64,000 nucleotides of DNA from Chloroflexota bacterium (GTDB taxonomy: Bacteria > Chloroflexota > Dehalococcoidia > JABGRK01), in NCBI GenBank assembly GCA_018648325.1, contig JABGRK010000010.1, positions 134,621-198,620 of the forward strand, given 5' to 3'. Under the pieces are notes generated by a model. It had not been told where the DNA came from. It saw only the letters and a list, made by a program, of their open reading frames with translations, and did no database searches. Made by a program: the position numbers and the translations under genes. Each line of letters begins with the position of its first letter. Position 1 is the first letter of the stretch. Shown one piece after another: positions 18,472-27,995 of the stretch.

Positions 18472-19743
18472 TTGATTGATAGAGCTGAGATATATGTGAA
18501 AGCCGGAGACGGTGGTGACGGATCTATAAGTTTTAGAAGAGAGAAGTTTGTACCGCTTGGTGGTCCTGATGGTGGAGATGGTGGAGATGGTGGCAGTGTG
18601 ATCATAGTGGCAGATCATAATCTTTCTACTCTCTCAAGCTTTCGGAAACAAAGAAAGTTTGTAGCAGGTAATGGAAATTATGGCAACAAAAACAAGCTGC
18701 ATGGGAAAAGCGGAGCCGACCTTATAATAAAAGTACCGGTGGGGACTATAGTGAGCCGAATGGAAGAGGGAGAGGCAGAGGTTGTTGCCGACCTTACCGT
18801 TAACGGAGAAAAAGCAATTGTGGCCGCAGGAGGACAGGGCGGATTGGGCAATACCCACTTTGCTACAGCATCCAACCAGGCGCCACAGATGGCACAGAAA
18901 GGGTTGGAGGGTCAGGAGTCATATCTTGTGCTCGATCTTAAATTGCTGGCAGATGTAGGTATCGTCGGCTACCCCAACGCTGGCAAATCTACTCTGCTTA
19001 GTGTAATAACAAGGGCCACACCTAAAATAGCCGACTACCCGTTTACCACCCTGGAGGCAATGCTGGGTGTTGTAGACCTGGATGACGGTGGTTTTGTGGT
19101 AGCGGATATCCCCGGACTGATAGAAGGAGCACATAAAGGACAAGGACTTGGACACTACTTTCTAAGGCATATAGAAAGAACAAGAACAATCGTTTACCTG
19201 ATTGATGGTGGAGCCGAGGATCCGGTTGCCGATTTTGAAAAAGTGCGTCAAGAGATGCAGCTCTACGATAAAACTCTTGTGGAGCGACCATATCTTATCG
19301 CCGTAAACAAGATAGACCTGCCTTATGTTCGCGAGAAAATGGCCGAGCTTTCGACAAAACTGGAACAGCAAGAACTCTTGTTTGTATCAGCAGCCACAAG
19401 AGAGGGCGTAGACGTCCTTATTGGCAGGATAAGCCAGATGTTAAAAGAGATAAAACCGTCGGTGCCGGAACCCGACCCGGATGACGAATACAAGATATTC
19501 CGTCCGCAACCCAGAGACGCCTTCTCCGTTACCCAAAACGGTGCTGTTTTTGAGGTGCAAGGGGCTATTGTAGAGAAACTGGTAGCAATGACCGACCTTG
19601 AAAATGACGAGGCGCAGGTGTACCTAAAGAAGCGTCTTAACCGGATGGGCGTGGTGCGCGCATTAACCAAGGCGGGTGTAAAACCGGGAGACATGGTAAA
19701 ATTTGGCAAGGTTGAGATGGAGTGGGAAAAGGAATCAGAATAG
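18472..19743 (+). CDS. obgE: Obg family GTPase
   Basis: 423 residues. Obg is an essential GTPase tied to 50S ribosome maturation and stress signalling. The glycine-rich Obg fold (GGDGSISFRREKFVPLGGPDGGDGG) comes first, then the G domain with GYPNAGKST (G1), DIPGLIEGA (G3) and NKID (G4), then a C-terminal OCT domain (FRPQPRDAFSVT, VKPGDMVKFG). The start is TTG at 18472, which gives the family N-terminus (IDRAEIYVKAGDGG) and has GGGG nine bases upstream; a TTG at 18457 is less likely. It overlaps nadD by 22 bases. Confidence 0.96.
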   Translation: MIDRAEIYVKAGDGGDGSISFRREKFVPLGGPDGGDGGDGGSVIIVADHNLSTLSSFRKQRKFVAGNGNYGNKNKLHGKSGADLIIKVPVGTIVSRMEEGEAEVVADLTVNGEKAIVAAGGQGGLGNTHFATASNQAPQMAQKGLEGQESYLVLDLKLLADVGIVGYPNAGKSTLLSVITRATPKIADYPFTTLEAMLGVVDLDDGGFVVADIPGLIEGAHKGQGLGHYFLRHIERTRTIVYLIDGGAEDPVADFEKVRQEMQLYDKTLVERPYLIAVNKIDLPYVREKMAELSTKLEQQELLFVSAATREGVDVLIGRISQMLKEIKPSVPEPDPDDEYKIFRPQPRDAFSVTQNGAVFEVQGAIVEKLVAMTDLENDEAQVYLKKRLNRMGVVRALTKAGVKPGDMVKFGKVEMEWEKESE

Positions 19744-20333
19744 GTATATTCGGCGGGACGTTCGATCCCATCCACGTTGGGCATCTAAAAGTAGCGCAAG
19801 ATGCTGCGGATAAACTTGGTCTTGATAAGGTAGTATTTTTACCCGCAGGCAAACCGTGGTTTAAAAGCGACAGGCTCATTACCGCGGGCAAGCAGCGCCT
19901 GTCCATGATTGAACTTGCCATAGTGAACAACCCTCTTTTTGCTGTGTCCGATCTTGAACTGCTTCGGGATGGTCCTACCTACAGCATAGAGAGTATCCCC
20001 GCGCTCAAAAGTGAGTTTGGGAGTGGTGACGATTTGTATTTTCTCATTGGGCTGGATGCACTGTCGGACATACACAAGTGGAAGCAGCCGGCCCGATTGC
20101 TTGATATGTGTCGGGTGGTTGGGTTGACCAGGCCGGGCCATACTCAGATCGATTTTGGGCCTATCGAACGCAAAGTGCCCGGAGCCGCGAAGCTGATACA
20201 GGTGATCGAAGTTAAACTAGTCGACGTAAGCTCAACCGCCATTCGCCGCAAAGTGGCAGACGGTCTTTCGATCAAAGACCTGGTTCCAGATGCCGTTAAT
20301 CGCTTTATCGCTGCACACAGATTGTATAAATAA
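19722..20333 (+). CDS. nadD: Nicotinate-nucleotide adenylyltransferase
   Basis: 203 residues. NadD adenylates nicotinate mononucleotide to deamido-NAD in NAD synthesis. GIFGGTFDPIHVGH near the N-terminus is the nucleotidyltransferase motif, and SSTAIRRKVADG near the C-terminus is the ISSTxIR motif. The start is a GTG inside the end of obgE, whose ribosome traffic probably drives its translation. The obgE-nadD pair is a common arrangement. Confidence 0.95.
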   Translation: MGKGIRIGIFGGTFDPIHVGHLKVAQDAADKLGLDKVVFLPAGKPWFKSDRLITAGKQRLSMIELAIVNNPLFAVSDLELLRDGPTYSIESIPALKSEFGSGDDLYFLIGLDALSDIHKWKQPARLLDMCRVVGLTRPGHTQIDFGPIERKVPGAAKLIQVIEVKLVDVSSTAIRRKVADGLSIKDLVPDAVNRFIAAHRLYK

Positions 20334-20480
20334 CAACGCCAAAAGCTCCTCGACTTTCTTTGATACCTACAAACGTCTGACTGATATCTAAACTTGCCGT
20401 TGCTATCCCACCACTACATGAATTGCAATTCATTTTCCATAGCAATATGATACGTATAATTAACGTGCGTTGATGTTTAT

Positions 20481-20508
20481 GGAACTTTCCCCTGTATATC
20501 CGGGTATT
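20481..20508 (+). promoter_or_regulatory. ECF-type promoter of the sigma/anti-sigma operon
   Basis: GGAACTT (20481-20487) is the classic ECF sigma -35 element. GGTATT follows 15 bases later, about 25 bases before the sigma gene, with a good ribosome site (AGAAGGAGA). This suggests the sigma factor transcribes its own gene. Confidence 0.55.
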
Positions 20509-20530
20509 AATATATCAGGGAGAAGGAGAT

Positions 20531-21067
20531 ATGATTTTGGCAAAACAAGGTAAGCTGGATGATTTTGAACAAATCTTCCATGAGTACAAGGGATGGGTGT
20601 ATAAAACCGCCTACCTGATAGTACAAAACCCCCAACAAGCAGAGGACATCATGCAGGAAGTATTTGTCAGGGCGTATAAATCCAACGGCACGTTTGATCA
20701 CCAGAAAGGCAGTTACAGCACTTGGCTGCGGCGCATAACCATAAACCGGTGCTTAAACGGCCATCGCAATGGGGCCTCAAGCACAGCCTCTATCGAGGAA
20801 ATGGAGGAGCAGGGGCAGAGTATACCTGATAACGGCTTGGGGGTGTTGGATCAAATATCACTCAAAGATGACATACGCAATCTAATAGACTCGCTGGGTG
20901 CCAAATACCGTGCGGCACTGGTACTCAGATGTGTTGATGGGCTTGCATATGATGAAATAGCAGAGGTTTTGGGCATACCTTTAGGAACCGTCAAATCCCG
21001 CATAAACCGGGCAGTTGAAGCCCTGCGGGAGAAACGAAAAAGTATGGAAAAGGAGGCCCAAAAATAA
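20531..21067 (+). CDS. ECF-family RNA polymerase sigma factor
   Basis: 178 residues, ECF size. Region 2 is recognisable at about residues 12-75 (AEDIMQEVFVRAYK, TWLRRITINRCLN), and region 4 at about 115-170 with LRCVDGLAYDEIAEVLGIPLGTVKSRINRAVEALR. It directs RNA polymerase to a small regulon, probably including itself. The next gene overlaps by one base and encodes a membrane anti-sigma factor with a zinc motif, so activity is likely controlled by release from the membrane. Confidence 0.92.
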   Translation: MILAKQGKLDDFEQIFHEYKGWVYKTAYLIVQNPQQAEDIMQEVFVRAYKSNGTFDHQKGSYSTWLRRITINRCLNGHRNGASSTASIEEMEEQGQSIPDNGLGVLDQISLKDDIRNLIDSLGAKYRAALVLRCVDGLAYDEIAEVLGIPLGTVKSRINRAVEALREKRKSMEKEAQK

Positions 21068-22137
21068 TGGATTGCAAAGAAATAAAGGAAAAACTGATAA
21101 GCTGCTCCGGCCAGATGCCTGAGTCTGAGGAGTTCGCGTCTGTCAAGGAACATCTGGCGGTATGCCCAAACTGCAGGCAGGAATGGGAGGCCTACGCCGG
21201 TATCTTCGCCGGGATTGTGCAGGTCATGGAAGACAGTGCGGCCAAGGCCTCTCCCTCGCCTCATGCCTGGGCTGATATAAAGGGGCGCATTGCGGTCAAC
21301 CCCCGTCGCATTTCCACGTTCGTAGCCATCAAGTCAAAGGTTGCACGCTTCGCAAAAGGTTTCTGGTTACGGCCCGTATGGCAGAAAGCCGTGAGTGTTG
21401 CATCGGTAGCTGCAATTATAGCTGCACTGTTGATAACGCAGCTCACTGTTGTACTGTCACCGGCAGCGGTGATTGCCAGGGCGCAGGAGGCTGCTACAGA
21501 AGTCAATAGTTATCATGTCACTCAGACTCGATCATATGCCGATGACGACTGGGTTATGAGACAAGAAATAGACTACGTGATGCCGGACCGGATGAAATTA
21601 GTTAGATATGATGATGATGTTAAAAGTATGGAGGCACGCTATATTGGCAGCAATCGTTATTCATGGACTTCTGAAACAGGATTATGGGAATTGGATTCTG
21701 GAGACTGGAGCCCTCAAAGTATAGGAGAAATGAGCCAGGGCCTTATGCAGCTCGGAGCGATTACGCAAATCAGGGTTCTGCCTGATGAAGTGGTTGATGT
21801 GGTTAGCTGTGTACATTACGAAGCAACTTTCAATCCCTCAGACCCCGTTTTCTACGTTAGCCTGATGAGAGAAGTAATAAAAGTAGAAAACGACCCGGAT
21901 GAGATAGAATTCTACCAAAAGGAAATCGAACGATCAGAACAAATGATAGCAGAGGGAGCAGAAGTGCCTGATGAAACGGTAGTTATGAACTACTGGATTG
22001 GGAAGGATGATTATCTGGTGCGACAATTTCATAGCGTTCATTCCCGCCAATGGCAGGGAAAGCTGCAGGTAGCGACTGACACGGCCACATACTCACAATT
22101 CAATGAACCTATTGAGATAGAGGCACCATCAATGTAG
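21067..22137 (+). CDS. Zinc-motif transmembrane anti-sigma factor with large outer domain
   Basis: 356 residues. The N-terminal ZAS motif H29-x3-C33-x2-C36 (EHLAVCPNC), preceded by Cys3, marks a cytoplasmic anti-sigma domain. One membrane helix lies at about residues 107-132. The outer part (residues ~140-356) resembles LolA/MucB/RsgI-associated beta domains: repeated strands with YRVTQ-like openings (NSYHVTQTRSYADDDWVMRQEIDYVMPDRMKLV). It should hold the upstream sigma factor at the membrane and sense an envelope signal or lipid. The exact signal cannot be read from the sequence. Confidence 0.82.
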   Translation: MDCKEIKEKLISCSGQMPESEEFASVKEHLAVCPNCRQEWEAYAGIFAGIVQVMEDSAAKASPSPHAWADIKGRIAVNPRRISTFVAIKSKVARFAKGFWLRPVWQKAVSVASVAAIIAALLITQLTVVLSPAAVIARAQEAATEVNSYHVTQTRSYADDDWVMRQEIDYVMPDRMKLVRYDDDVKSMEARYIGSNRYSWTSETGLWELDSGDWSPQSIGEMSQGLMQLGAITQIRVLPDEVVDVVSCVHYEATFNPSDPVFYVSLMREVIKVENDPDEIEFYQKEIERSEQMIAEGAEVPDETVVMNYWIGKDDYLVRQFHSVHSRQWQGKLQVATDTATYSQFNEPIEIEAPSM

Positions 22138-22171
22138 GGATTGGTAGCTTCTTGTTAGCGATATACATCAG

Positions 22172-22201
22172 AAAAGAGCCACCTTTTTAGGTGGCTCTTT
22201 T
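22172..22201. terminator. Bidirectional terminator between the anti-sigma gene and gyrB
   Basis: AAAAGAGCCACCT and AGGTGGCTCTTTT form a perfect 13-bp stem with a TTTT loop. The arms end in A and T runs, so it can end transcription from both convergent genes. Confidence 0.92.
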
Positions 22202-22226
22202 GTATCACGTTGATATTGAATTAAAA

Positions 22227-24134
22227 CTACACGTCCAGGTTACGTACCGCCTGAGCGTGAGATAGGATAAACGCCTTGCGTGGCGGAACCTCATCGCCCA
22301 TCAGTGTGGTGAAAATCTCATCGGCTTTAACGCCGTCCTCAATGCTTACCTGTAGTATGGTGCGTTTCTCTGGATCCATCGTGGTGTCCCATAGCTGATC
22401 CGGATTCATTTCACCAAGACCCTTGTAGCGCTGAATGTCCACACCTCTGCTATCACCATATTTCTTCATTATGGCATCTTTTTCCGTATCCGAGTACACC
22501 CAGTCCTGCTTCTTACCCTTTTTTATACGGTACAGCGGTGGTTGGGCCACGTACAGGTGTCCATTGGCAATCAGCGGCTCCATGTATCTGAAGAAGAATG
22601 TCAGTAGCAGTGTGCGTATATGCGCGCCATCCACGTCTGCATCAGTCATGATGAATACCCGCCAGTAGCGCAGTTTGGACAGGTCCAGCGACTCGCCGAC
22701 ACCTATGCCCAGTGCGGTTACCAGCGCCCGTATCTCCTCATGAGCCAGCATCTTGTCCGGGCGGGCCTTTTCTACATTGAGGATTTTACCGCGCATGGGC
22801 AGTATGGCCTGAAAACGCCTGTCACGGCCCTGCTTGGCCGATCCACCTGCAGATTCACCCTCAACAAGGTACAGCTCGCACAGCTCAGGGTCTTTCTCAG
22901 AGCAGTCGGTCAGTTTGCCGGGCAGGCTGGTGCTGTCCAGCAGGCTTTTCTTTTGAATAAGGTCTCTGGCCTTGCGTGCCGCCTCGCGGGCCCGTGATGC
23001 GGTTAGGCATTTATCGATTATTTTTCTGCCCTCAGACGGGTGCTCTTCCAGCCAGAAAATCAGGGTTTCCGCCAGTGCAGACTCAACCTGGTTTTTCACC
23101 TCGGCATTGCCCAGCCGCGTTTTGGTCTGCCCCTCAAACTGAGGTTCGGGGATTTTGACGCTGATAATAGCGGTGAGCCCCTCCCTGACGTCTTCGCCGG
23201 AAAGGTTGGCCTGGTCGTCCTTGAGTATCTTGTTCTTGCGGCCGTAGTCGTTCAGCACTCTGGTCAGCGCGGTGCGGAACCCGGTCAGGTGACTGCCGCC
23301 GTCCGGAGTGGTTATGCAGTTGGCATAACTGTAAATCGACTCGGCAAATCCCTCGTTATACTGCAACGAGACCTCGACCTGTGAGTTGCCTACCTCTTTG
23401 TTGACGTAAATGGGCGGATCGTGTACCACGTCGCGACCACGGTTCAGATGGCGGCACAGACTGGCGATACCACCTTCAAAGTAGAAGCTTTTTTCATTAT
23501 CTACACCCCCCATTTTGTGACGGAAGGTTATTTTAAGCCCCTTGTTTAAATATGCAACTTCCCTGAAGTGCTGGGCCAGTATTTTAAAGTCATAGTCAAG
23601 TTCCTGGAAGATATCCTTATCTGCCATAAATTTTGTAGTTGTGCCGGTGGTTTCGCTTTCGCCTACAATGGTAAGCTTGCCCTTGGGTATCCCGCAGTTG
23701 TATTCCTGTCTGTATGTCTTGTTGTTGCGTCTCACTTCAACCTGGGCCCATGAAGATAGTGCATTAACCACGGATGCGCCCACGCCGTGCAGTCCGCCGG
23801 ATACCTTATAGGTGTTGTGACCGAACTTACCTCCGGCGTGCAGGATTGTCATAACAGTTTCCAGAGCGGAAACGCCGGTTGTAGCGTGCTTTTCTATGGG
23901 GATACCACGCCCGTCATCGGAAACGGTGACGATGCCGTCTTCGCCTATCTCAATGGTTACCGTATCGCAGAAACCGGCCATTGCCTCATCGATGCAGTTG
24001 TCAACAATTTCGTAGACGAGGTGATGCAGTCCTCGCTGATCGGTGCTGCCGATATACATCGCCGGTCTTAGACGTACTGCCTCCAGGCCTTCCAGTACCT
24101 GGATATCGTCAGCTGTATACTGCTGTTCCTTCAT
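22227..24134 (-). CDS. gyrB: DNA gyrase subunit B
   Basis: 635 residues, typical for the short GyrB. It carries the GHKL ATPase (LRPAMYIGSTDQRGLHHLVYEIVDNCIDEA, SDDGRGIP, GGLHGVGASVVNALS), the transducer domain, and the TOPRIM part (LVEGESAGGSAKQGRDRRFQ, MTDADVDGAHIRTLLLT). With GyrA it introduces negative supercoils using ATP. GyrA is not in the window. AGAGGTG precedes the ATG. Confidence 0.98.
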   Translation of the reverse strand: MKEQQYTADDIQVLEGLEAVRLRPAMYIGSTDQRGLHHLVYEIVDNCIDEAMAGFCDTVTIEIGEDGIVTVSDDGRGIPIEKHATTGVSALETVMTILHAGGKFGHNTYKVSGGLHGVGASVVNALSSWAQVEVRRNNKTYRQEYNCGIPKGKLTIVGESETTGTTTKFMADKDIFQELDYDFKILAQHFREVAYLNKGLKITFRHKMGGVDNEKSFYFEGGIASLCRHLNRGRDVVHDPPIYVNKEVGNSQVEVSLQYNEGFAESIYSYANCITTPDGGSHLTGFRTALTRVLNDYGRKNKILKDDQANLSGEDVREGLTAIISVKIPEPQFEGQTKTRLGNAEVKNQVESALAETLIFWLEEHPSEGRKIIDKCLTASRAREAARKARDLIQKKSLLDSTSLPGKLTDCSEKDPELCELYLVEGESAGGSAKQGRDRRFQAILPMRGKILNVEKARPDKMLAHEEIRALVTALGIGVGESLDLSKLRYWRVFIMTDADVDGAHIRTLLLTFFFRYMEPLIANGHLYVAQPPLYRIKKGKKQDWVYSDTEKDAIMKKYGDSRGVDIQRYKGLGEMNPDQLWDTTMDPEKRTILQVSIEDGVKADEIFTTLMGDEVPPRKAFILSHAQAVRNLDV

Positions 24135-24229
24135 ATATGCACCTCTGCGTTATTTTACCACATTTATTAGAGATTTTTAACTGTTTTTTTCACTTGACAA
24201 CAAGACTCCGTATAAGGTAAAAAGATTTA

Positions 24230-24709
24230 ATGGCTTTTCTACTTGGCGACACAATAGTTTTCAACGAGCAGGCCCCACCCGTTGGCGATACAACCGTTCT
24301 GACCATACTCTTTTTTTTGTATGTGTTTGGTGCGTCCTGCGGCGTACTGCAGCTAGTAGGCGCTTATAGCCGTATGGCGGGGATATCGTTTTTCAAAAGA
24401 CCAGCTTACGGATATGTGTTTGGTGGCGCCGCTATTTTGGGCATGAACCTCATGTTTTTCCTTTCCGGCAATCGCAATGTTATCGAACCGCGTCTGGAAG
24501 GGGCACAGCTTTTTGGCGGGACGCTTGCCGGACTTGCCGTCGCGGTTGCGGTCACTCTGGCTGTTGCCCATTTCATTAGGCGGAAAGAAATATCAGTGGA
24601 TGCAGATACTGATCCCGTCGAGGGCTTTCAGGCGCTCCAGAAGCAGACCTATCTGCCCATAATCAAGCGGGTTTGGCATAGACTCAAGAACAAGGACAGT
24701 CAAGTATGA
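24230..24709 (+). CDS. Membrane protein of unknown function
   Basis: 159 residues with three probable membrane helices (about 23-45, 62-80 and 95-113) and a basic cytoplasmic tail. I do not recognise a family. It overlaps the next gene, a PAP2-like protein, by 4 bases (ATGA), so the two are probably made together and may act in the same membrane-lipid or envelope process. It is divergent from gyrB. Confidence 0.75.
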   Translation: MAFLLGDTIVFNEQAPPVGDTTVLTILFFLYVFGASCGVLQLVGAYSRMAGISFFKRPAYGYVFGGAAILGMNLMFFLSGNRNVIEPRLEGAQLFGGTLAGLAVAVAVTLAVAHFIRRKEISVDADTDPVEGFQALQKQTYLPIIKRVWHRLKNKDSQV

Positions 24710-25377
24710 GAGTTTCTCCCGACTGGCAACTTTTTGAATGGATCAATGGACTAACCGGCAATAATGATACTGTCGATAACATTATTAAGTTCATTGCCAA
24801 CGATTATTTTATCACTGTAACTATCGTGCTGATTCTATTGGGCGTGTGGTTTGGGGCGCGCAGTATTGAGCAGCGCAAACGCAATCAGTGGGGTGTGGTT
24901 TGGGCTGCGGTGGGCGTTGGTTTTACCAGCCTTTTTATACACATACTCAATCGTGTGTTAGACATCGATCTTTGGTTCCGGCCTTATGATGACGGGGCAG
25001 GTCATGCAGTCAACCGCATTTTCGGTTATGCACCTAGCGATCCCTCATTCCCGGCCAATTCTGCTGCCGTAGCTTTTGCTTTTGCTACCGGCGTTTTTAT
25101 GGCCAACCGCAAAGCGGGCGTGGTGATGTACTGCATAGGGGCGCTGTGGGGTTTTTCCCGCGTTTTCAGCGGCATTCACTATCCGCTGGATATAATTGGT
25201 GGTGCAGCGATAGCCATAATCATTACCTATGTCATGAAAAAAGCATTACCTCTGCTTGAACCTCTGCCTACGCTGTTTCTGGCCATCCCCAAAAAGCTGC
25301 ATCTGAGTGATATACCAGTGGATACAACAATAAACTGGAGACCAGTGCTGTTTACTAAGTGGTGGCAGAAGTCATAA
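24706..25377 (+). CDS. PAP2-superfamily membrane protein with altered catalytic motifs
   Basis: 223 residues with about five membrane helices. The third PAP2 motif is intact: SR151-152, H158 and D162 (SRVFSGIHYPLD). The first motif should read K-x6-RP but has Leu before FRP (RP at 92-93). The second motif, normally PSGH/PSNH, reads FPANSA (115-120), so the catalytic His is Ser. Family members dephosphorylate undecaprenyl pyrophosphate or phosphatidate at the outer face of the membrane. Missing residues make ordinary phosphatase activity doubtful. Confidence 0.8.
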   Translation: MRVSPDWQLFEWINGLTGNNDTVDNIIKFIANDYFITVTIVLILLGVWFGARSIEQRKRNQWGVVWAAVGVGFTSLFIHILNRVLDIDLWFRPYDDGAGHAVNRIFGYAPSDPSFPANSAAVAFAFATGVFMANRKAGVVMYCIGALWGFSRVFSGIHYPLDIIGGAAIAIIITYVMKKALPLLEPLPTLFLAIPKKLHLSDIPVDTTINWRPVLFTKWWQKS

Positions 25378-25464
25378 AGTATGCCGTTTGGGATAGCAGG
25401 AAGATAATTTTTAGCCAGAGGCGTCAGTCAAAACTTCAAGGCGTGCCGAAGGCACAGAGCCAGG

Positions 25465-27324
25465 TTACTCTTTAGCCGGAATCTTTTCGGTAAAGGCCTT
25501 TTCCAGAGCTTTGCCCTCAAGGGTCTCCTCTGCTATGAGGCGCTTGGCCAGGTGAACAAGTCTGTCCTTGTTTTCTGTCAGCGTATTGAGTGCCAGTTGA
25601 TTGGCATCATCAATTAAGATGTTTATCTCTCTATCAATCTCGTTTGCTATCTCGTCGCCGTAGTCCTTCTGCTCATCTACCATTCTGCCCAGATACATGT
25701 GTTGCTCTTTGTTTCCGTAGGTGCGAGGCCCAAGCTTCTGGCTCATGCCCCAGTCCTTGACCATTCTTCTGGCGAAATTCGTCACCTGCGACAGGTCGCT
25801 TGAGGCACCGGTGCTTATCTCGTCAAAGATGATAACCTCGGCGGCTCTGCCACCAAGTGCAAATCCCAGCTGGTCTTTAAGCCAGCTTAAAGTGAGGAAT
25901 TTCCTGTCTTCAGGCAGAGCTTTGGTATAACCCCCAGCCATGCCTCTAGCGATTATAGACACCTTGTGTATGGGATCGACGTTGGGCAGTAACTGTCCAA
26001 CCAATGCATGTCCAGCTTCGTGATAGGCGGTAAGCTCTTTTTCTTTCTGGCTTATAACCCTGCTTTTTCTTTCCGGTCCCATGGATACGCGGTCTATAGC
26101 TTCTTCCAATTCATCTTGCTCTACCATCGTTTTGCCGCGTCTGGCGGCCAGAATGGAAGCCTCGTTTATTAGATTGGCCAGATCTGCACCGGTAAAACCG
26201 GGTGTCTGCTTGGCTATGATTTCCATATCAACATTTTTAGCCAGCGGTCTGGTTTTAGCGTGTACTGCCAATATTGCCGTACGGCCTTTAACATCGGGCG
26301 AATCCATTACCACCTGACGGTCGAATCTACCTGGCCTCAGCAGTGCCGGGTCAAGAATATCCGGTCGATTGGTTGCAGCTATGATAATAACGTTTGTGTG
26401 TGTATCGAATCCATCCATCTCAACCAGTATCTGGTTCAGCGTTTGCTCGCGTTCGTCGTGGCCTCCGCCCATGCCGGAACCACGGTGTCTTCCTACGGCA
26501 TCAATCTCGTCTATAAAGACAATACTAGGTGCGGCCCGTTTGGCCTGCTCGAACAGGTCGCGCACGCGTGATGCGCCCACACCCACGAACATCTCTACAA
26601 ACTCAGAACCGCTTATGGAGAAGAAGGGGACACCGGCCTCACCAGCTACGGCACGACTGATAAGCGTTTTTCCTGTGCCGGGAGGGCCTACCAGCAGTAC
26701 CCCTTTGGGTATGCGTGCGCCGATTGAAAGAAATTTCTCCGGATATTTAAGAAATTCGACGATTTCTTGAAGCTCTTCTTTGGATTCTTCCGCACCTGCC
26801 ACGTCGTCAAATGTTACCTCGGGCTGGTTGCCGATGAGCATACGGGCGCGGCTCTTTGAGAAGTTCATTGCCTGGCCTGCACCCCCGCCGGCTCTACGCA
26901 TGATGAAGATGAAGATGGCGACAATGATGATTAACGGAAGCATAAATGTCAAGATTGAGCTCCACCAGCTTGTACCTCCAACCTTGGCATCCACAGTGGT
27001 TTGAATGGCAGGAAGCGGAGGGTCTTGATTGGCTCGCTCTATGTTTATCTCACTTATAATAGTATCGATAACCAGAAAGCCTTCTTTGGATGAAGTATAA
27101 GTTTTGTCGGCATTCCCATCGCTGTTTAGAGTATAGGTCAGCGTTTGCTGGTCTCCGGCAACCGTGAGGGTTTCAATCTCGTCTTTTTCCAGATGCGCCC
27201 GGGTTTGGCTCCATACTTCTATCTCGGGCTTAACAGCAAGCGGGTTCCATAACGCATAAATGATGGCAATAAAGGCAAAGAATATGATGACTAGTATGAA
27301 CCCTCTTCTAAAACCCGGCGTCAT
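25465..27324 (-). CDS. ftsH: ATP-dependent zinc metalloprotease FtsH
   Basis: 619 residues. Two N-terminal membrane helices (residues 7-27 and about 120-140) flank a small outer domain. The AAA+ module follows ([43 protein letters not shown]), then the M41 protease with HEAGH. It unfolds and degrades damaged membrane and soluble proteins. It is a single gene, convergent with the PAP2 gene; AAGGGG precedes the ATG. Confidence 0.98.
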   Translation of the reverse strand: MTPGFRRGFILVIIFFAFIAIIYALWNPLAVKPEIEVWSQTRAHLEKDEIETLTVAGDQQTLTYTLNSDGNADKTYTSSKEGFLVIDTIISEINIERANQDPPLPAIQTTVDAKVGGTSWWSSILTFMLPLIIIVAIFIFIMRRAGGGAGQAMNFSKSRARMLIGNQPEVTFDDVAGAEESKEELQEIVEFLKYPEKFLSIGARIPKGVLLVGPPGTGKTLISRAVAGEAGVPFFSISGSEFVEMFVGVGASRVRDLFEQAKRAAPSIVFIDEIDAVGRHRGSGMGGGHDEREQTLNQILVEMDGFDTHTNVIIIAATNRPDILDPALLRPGRFDRQVVMDSPDVKGRTAILAVHAKTRPLAKNVDMEIIAKQTPGFTGADLANLINEASILAARRGKTMVEQDELEEAIDRVSMGPERKSRVISQKEKELTAYHEAGHALVGQLLPNVDPIHKVSIIARGMAGGYTKALPEDRKFLTLSWLKDQLGFALGGRAAEVIIFDEISTGASSDLSQVTNFARRMVKDWGMSQKLGPRTYGNKEQHMYLGRMVDEQKDYGDEIANEIDREINILIDDANQLALNTLTENKDRLVHLAKRLIAEETLEGKALEKAFTEKIPAKE

Positions 27325-27433
27325 TTTTCCCCTTATGCTATAAAATCTGGCTTTGTTGATAATATACTATTTATGCCAAGCTCCATTATATCAGAAACGA
27401 ACATAATAAAAAACCGGCGCTGGCTGTGCTAGC

Positions 27434-27718
27434 TTAAGAACGTATGTTAAAGTCGGTGAAGTTGTTTTTGTATTGTAACCACTGCGCGTTGACTTTGCTT
27501 ACCCTGGAAGAAGGTGGTCCGGCATGAAGGCATTTGAGTAACTCTTTGAGTTTGTCGCTTGACCCTTCAGCCACAATCTCCACCGCTTCGCCGTCTGGCG
27601 TGTTGCGAACATGCCCGGTTACATCGAGGTCACGGGCAATACGGCGAACGAAGTAACGGAATCCAACGCCCTGGACCAGTCCATATACCGTTGCCGATAG
27701 TGCAGCCATATCTGCCAT
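27434..27718 (-). CDS. acyP: Acylphosphatase
   Basis: 94 residues, normal length. It hydrolyses acyl phosphates in the cytoplasm. The signature GLVQGVGFRYFVRR contains the catalytic Arg, and GHVRNTPDGEAVEIVAEG contains the catalytic Asn. AAAGGA lies upstream of the chosen ATG. It follows a 44-residue lysine-rich gene on the same strand. Confidence 0.95.
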   Translation of the reverse strand: MADMAALSATVYGLVQGVGFRYFVRRIARDLDVTGHVRNTPDGEAVEIVAEGSSDKLKELLKCLHAGPPSSRVSKVNAQWLQYKNNFTDFNIRS

Positions 27719-27769
27719 GCCAATCCTTTTGCAAGCCCGATCCTTACGTTTGGAACACGCAGTTTTTGC

Positions 27770-27904
27770 TTACTCCCCGTCTTTTCTGTGTGTTTTGTCA
27801 ATTACCTCGGTGGGTGAGGATGTGGGCAGTGCTACCGGTTGTACTCCCTTTTTTTTCTTTTGCTTGGGTTTTTTAGTTTCTTTTTTAATATCACGTGAGC
27901 CCAT
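27770..27904 (-). CDS. Small lysine-rich protein (44 aa)
   Basis: A 44-residue frame with an excellent ribosome site (AAGGAGG, 9 bases before the ATG). It begins MGSRDIKKETKKPKQKKKKG and continues with a Pro/Thr/Ser stretch and an acidic-basic end (EVIDKTHRKDGE). Small proteins of this MGSRD plus Lys-rich pattern recur in Chloroflexota and some Firmicutes as conserved hypotheticals, to my recollection. Likely nucleic-acid binding or ribosome-associated from its charge, but no function is established. It lies 51 bases upstream of the acylphosphatase gene. Confidence 0.72.
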   Translation of the reverse strand: MGSRDIKKETKKPKQKKKKGVQPVALPTSSPTEVIDKTHRKDGE

Positions 27905-27981
27905 TTCTTTAGCCTCCTTATATAGGCCAAAAGTTTAGCAGAAGCCGTCTGCTGTGTAAAGGAATATGGTCCTCTTACTTG

Positions 27982-27990
27982 TGATATAAT
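27982..27990 (+). promoter_or_regulatory. Extended -10 promoter of folC
   Basis: TGATATAAT ends 5 bases before the GTG at 27996 and 11 before the ATG at 28002, with no Shine-Dalgarno sequence. The expected transcript start falls on the start codon, so the mRNA is probably leaderless. Confidence 0.6.
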
Positions 27991-27995
27991 CGGTC

